Part shown: piece by piece, positions 3,921 through 5,045 of the stretch
Layout: the number at the start of each line of letters is the position of its first letter
Position numbering within the stretch: the stretch's first letter is position 1
Assembly: GCA_034433615.1 (NCBI GenBank)
Contig: DAOUAJ010000345.1
Location: 1-5,045 of the forward strand
Direction of reading: 5' to 3'
Origin: DAOUAJ01 sp034433615
GTDB lineage: Bacteria > Chloroflexota > Anaerolineae > DUEN01
DNA length: 5,045 nucleotides
Translations under genes and position numbers: made by a program
Notes under the pieces: generated by a model
What the model saw: only the letters and a program-made list of their open reading frames with translations
Database searches by the model: none
Told to the model about the DNA's origin: nothing

Positions 3921-5045
3921 ATGACGAAGGGGCCTGGACAGCCTGCTCGCGTGTTGATCATGGGTGCGGCAGGGCGTGACTTTCACAATTTCAACGTCTA
4001 TTTTCGTGATCACCCGCTCTACACCGTGGTGGCCTTCACTGCGACCCAGATTCCTAACATCGAAGGGCGGCGCTATCCTCCCGAACTGGCAGGCGATCGC
4101 TATCCGGAGGGGATCCCTATCCACGCGGAATCTGAGCTGGAATGCCTGATCCAGGAACTGGACGTGGATCAGGTCATTTTTGCTTACAGCGACGTCTCTC
4201 ACGAGTACGTCATGCATTGCGCCTCGCGGGCACTGGCGGCAGGCGCCGACTTCCGGCTGATGGGGCCAAAAGCGACGACGCTGAAGGCGAGAAAGCCGGT
4301 GGTGGCCGTCTGTGCTGCCCGCACTGGCAGTGGCAAGTCTCAGACTACCCGACGCGTGTGCGAGGTCCTGCGCGCCCACGGTCAACAGGTGGTTGTTGTG
4401 CGCCATCCCATGCCCTATGGTGACCTGGTGACGCAAGCTTGCCAGCGCTTCGCTACCTATGCCGACCTAGATCGCTATCAATGTACCATCGAGGAGCGTG
4501 AGGAGTATGAGCCGCACCTCGACCGCGGCATCATCGTCTATGCTGGCGTGGACTATGCTCAGATCCTGCACCAAGCAGAGCAAGAGGCGGACGTGATCGT
4601 GTGGGACGGTGGCAATAACGATTTGCCCTTCTACCAGCCTGACCTGCATCTCGTCGTCGTGGATCCCCACCGCGCCGGGCACGAGCTGACCTACCACCCC
4701 GGTGAAACTAACGTGCGCCTGGCGGATGTGATCATCATCAACAAAGTGGATACAGCCGACCTGGAGCCCATCGCTCGCGTGCGGGAGAATGTTCGCCTGG
4801 TCAACCCTACGGCCCAGATCGTGGAGGCGGCCTCGCCTATCTTCCTGGATAACCCTCAGGCTATCCACGGTCAGCGCGTGCTGGTGGTCGAAGACGGCCC
4901 CACGCTCACCCACGGCGAGATGGCCTACGGCGCAGGTGTGGTGGCTGCCCGCCGCTTCGGTGCCGCTGAGATCGTGGATCCCCGCCCCTACGCCGTGGGG
5001 TCCATCGTCGAGACGTATCGGAAGTACCCTACCACCGGGCCGGTG
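3921..5045 (+). CDS. cyclic 2,3-diphosphoglycerate synthetase-like P-loop GTPase (3' end beyond window)
   Basis: The frame runs open for 375 codons to the right edge. It matches the COG2403 family, whose namesake in the methanogen Methanothermus fervidus uses ATP to cyclise 2,3-diphosphoglycerate into a thermoprotective solute. The bacterial role is unproven. Residues 1-125 form a Rossmann-like domain (RVLIMGAAGRDFHNFNVYF at 10-28, then FAYSDVSHEYVMH at 87-99). The nucleotide-binding domain follows: P-loop ARTGSGKS (133-140, K139), VVRHPMPYGD (159-168), QRFATYADLDRY (175-186), TIEEREEYEPH (189-199), YAGVDY (207-212), WDGGNNDLPFY (228-238), VDPHRAGHELTYHPGETN (247-264), and NKVD (274-277), the guanine-specificity type of motif. 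DGPTLTHGEM and DPRPYAVGS lie in the last third. Family members are usually about 440-460 residues, so some 70-85 are missing. Cytoplasmic; no signal peptide or membrane segment. Confidence 0.93.
   Translation, partial: MTKGPGQPARVLIMGAAGRDFHNFNVYFRDHPLYTVVAFTATQIPNIEGRRYPPELAGDRYPEGIPIHAESELECLIQELDVDQVIFAYSDVSHEYVMHCASRALAAGADFRLMGPKATTLKARKPVVAVCAARTGSGKSQTTRRVCEVLRAHGQQVVVVRHPMPYGDLVTQACQRFATYADLDRYQCTIEEREEYEPHLDRGIIVYAGVDYAQILHQAEQEADVIVWDGGNNDLPFYQPDLHLVVVDPHRAGHELTYHPGETNVRLADVIIINKVDTADLEPIARVRENVRLVNPTAQIVEAASPIFLDNPQAIHGQRVLVVEDGPTLTHGEMAYGAGVVAARRFGAAEIVDPRPYAVGSIVETYRKYPTTGPV

Noticed and set aside
3918..4436. Open frame of 172 codons on the minus strand opposite the GTPase gene
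   Set aside because: It is antisense to the Rossmann and P-loop segments of a clearly conserved protein; the His/Arg/Gln-rich product looks like the reverse reading of GC-rich codons. The 4467-4913 frame is rejected for the same reason.
1..5045. tRNA, rRNA, insertion sequence, integrase, prophage or defence system
   Set aside because: No tRNA cloverleaf, transposase, terminal inverted repeats or defence-type domain was seen; coding sequence fills nearly all of the window with housekeeping or known-family genes.

Overview
The window is GC-rich, gene-dense bacterial DNA with five protein genes: three on the minus strand (1-2709) and two on the plus strand (2912-5045). Gene content and style point to a Chloroflexota bacterium (Anaerolineae, Caldilineae or Thermoflexia type). 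The evidence is a RecJ opening with KRWVVAPP, a Tic20/DUF4870-type small membrane protein, a bacterial cyclic-2,3-diphosphoglycerate-synthetase-like GTPase, TACAAT-type -10 boxes, and gaps holding short 7- or 8-base tandem repeats. The taxon is an inference from family resemblance; no marker gene here proves it.

Minus-strand half. The Tic20/DUF4870-like membrane protein (2182-2709) comes first in transcription order. A 203-base gap follows, holding a near-consensus sigma-70 promoter with a palindrome in its spacer and a strongly structured, repeat-bearing leader. Next come recJ (272-1978, GTG start) and, 38 bases on, a small membrane protein that runs off the left edge (1-233). No convincing intrinsic terminator separates these genes, so recJ may receive read-through as well as transcripts from its own promoter.

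Plus-strand half. A 202-base divergent gap (2710-2911) holds two patches of degenerate heptamer repeats and an extended -10 promoter for fmt (2912-3853, methionyl-tRNA formyltransferase). Sixty-seven bases later, after a four-unit octamer repeat, a P-loop GTPase of the cyclic-2,3-diphosphoglycerate synthetase family begins (3921) and runs off the right edge.

How the genes relate. This is mostly housekeeping: DNA repair (RecJ), initiator-tRNA formylation (Fmt), and three less-characterised proteins. I see no defence system, mobile element, CRISPR array, RNA gene or other clearly new machine. The parts most worth a second look are non-coding: the recJ leader, where one 5' arm can pair with either of two identical 3' arms and the second abuts the ribosome binding site; the palindrome between the recJ promoter boxes; and an eight-codon mini-ORF that would start almost at the fmt transcript end and stop in an ATGA overlap with fmt. 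No gap reaches 300 bases.
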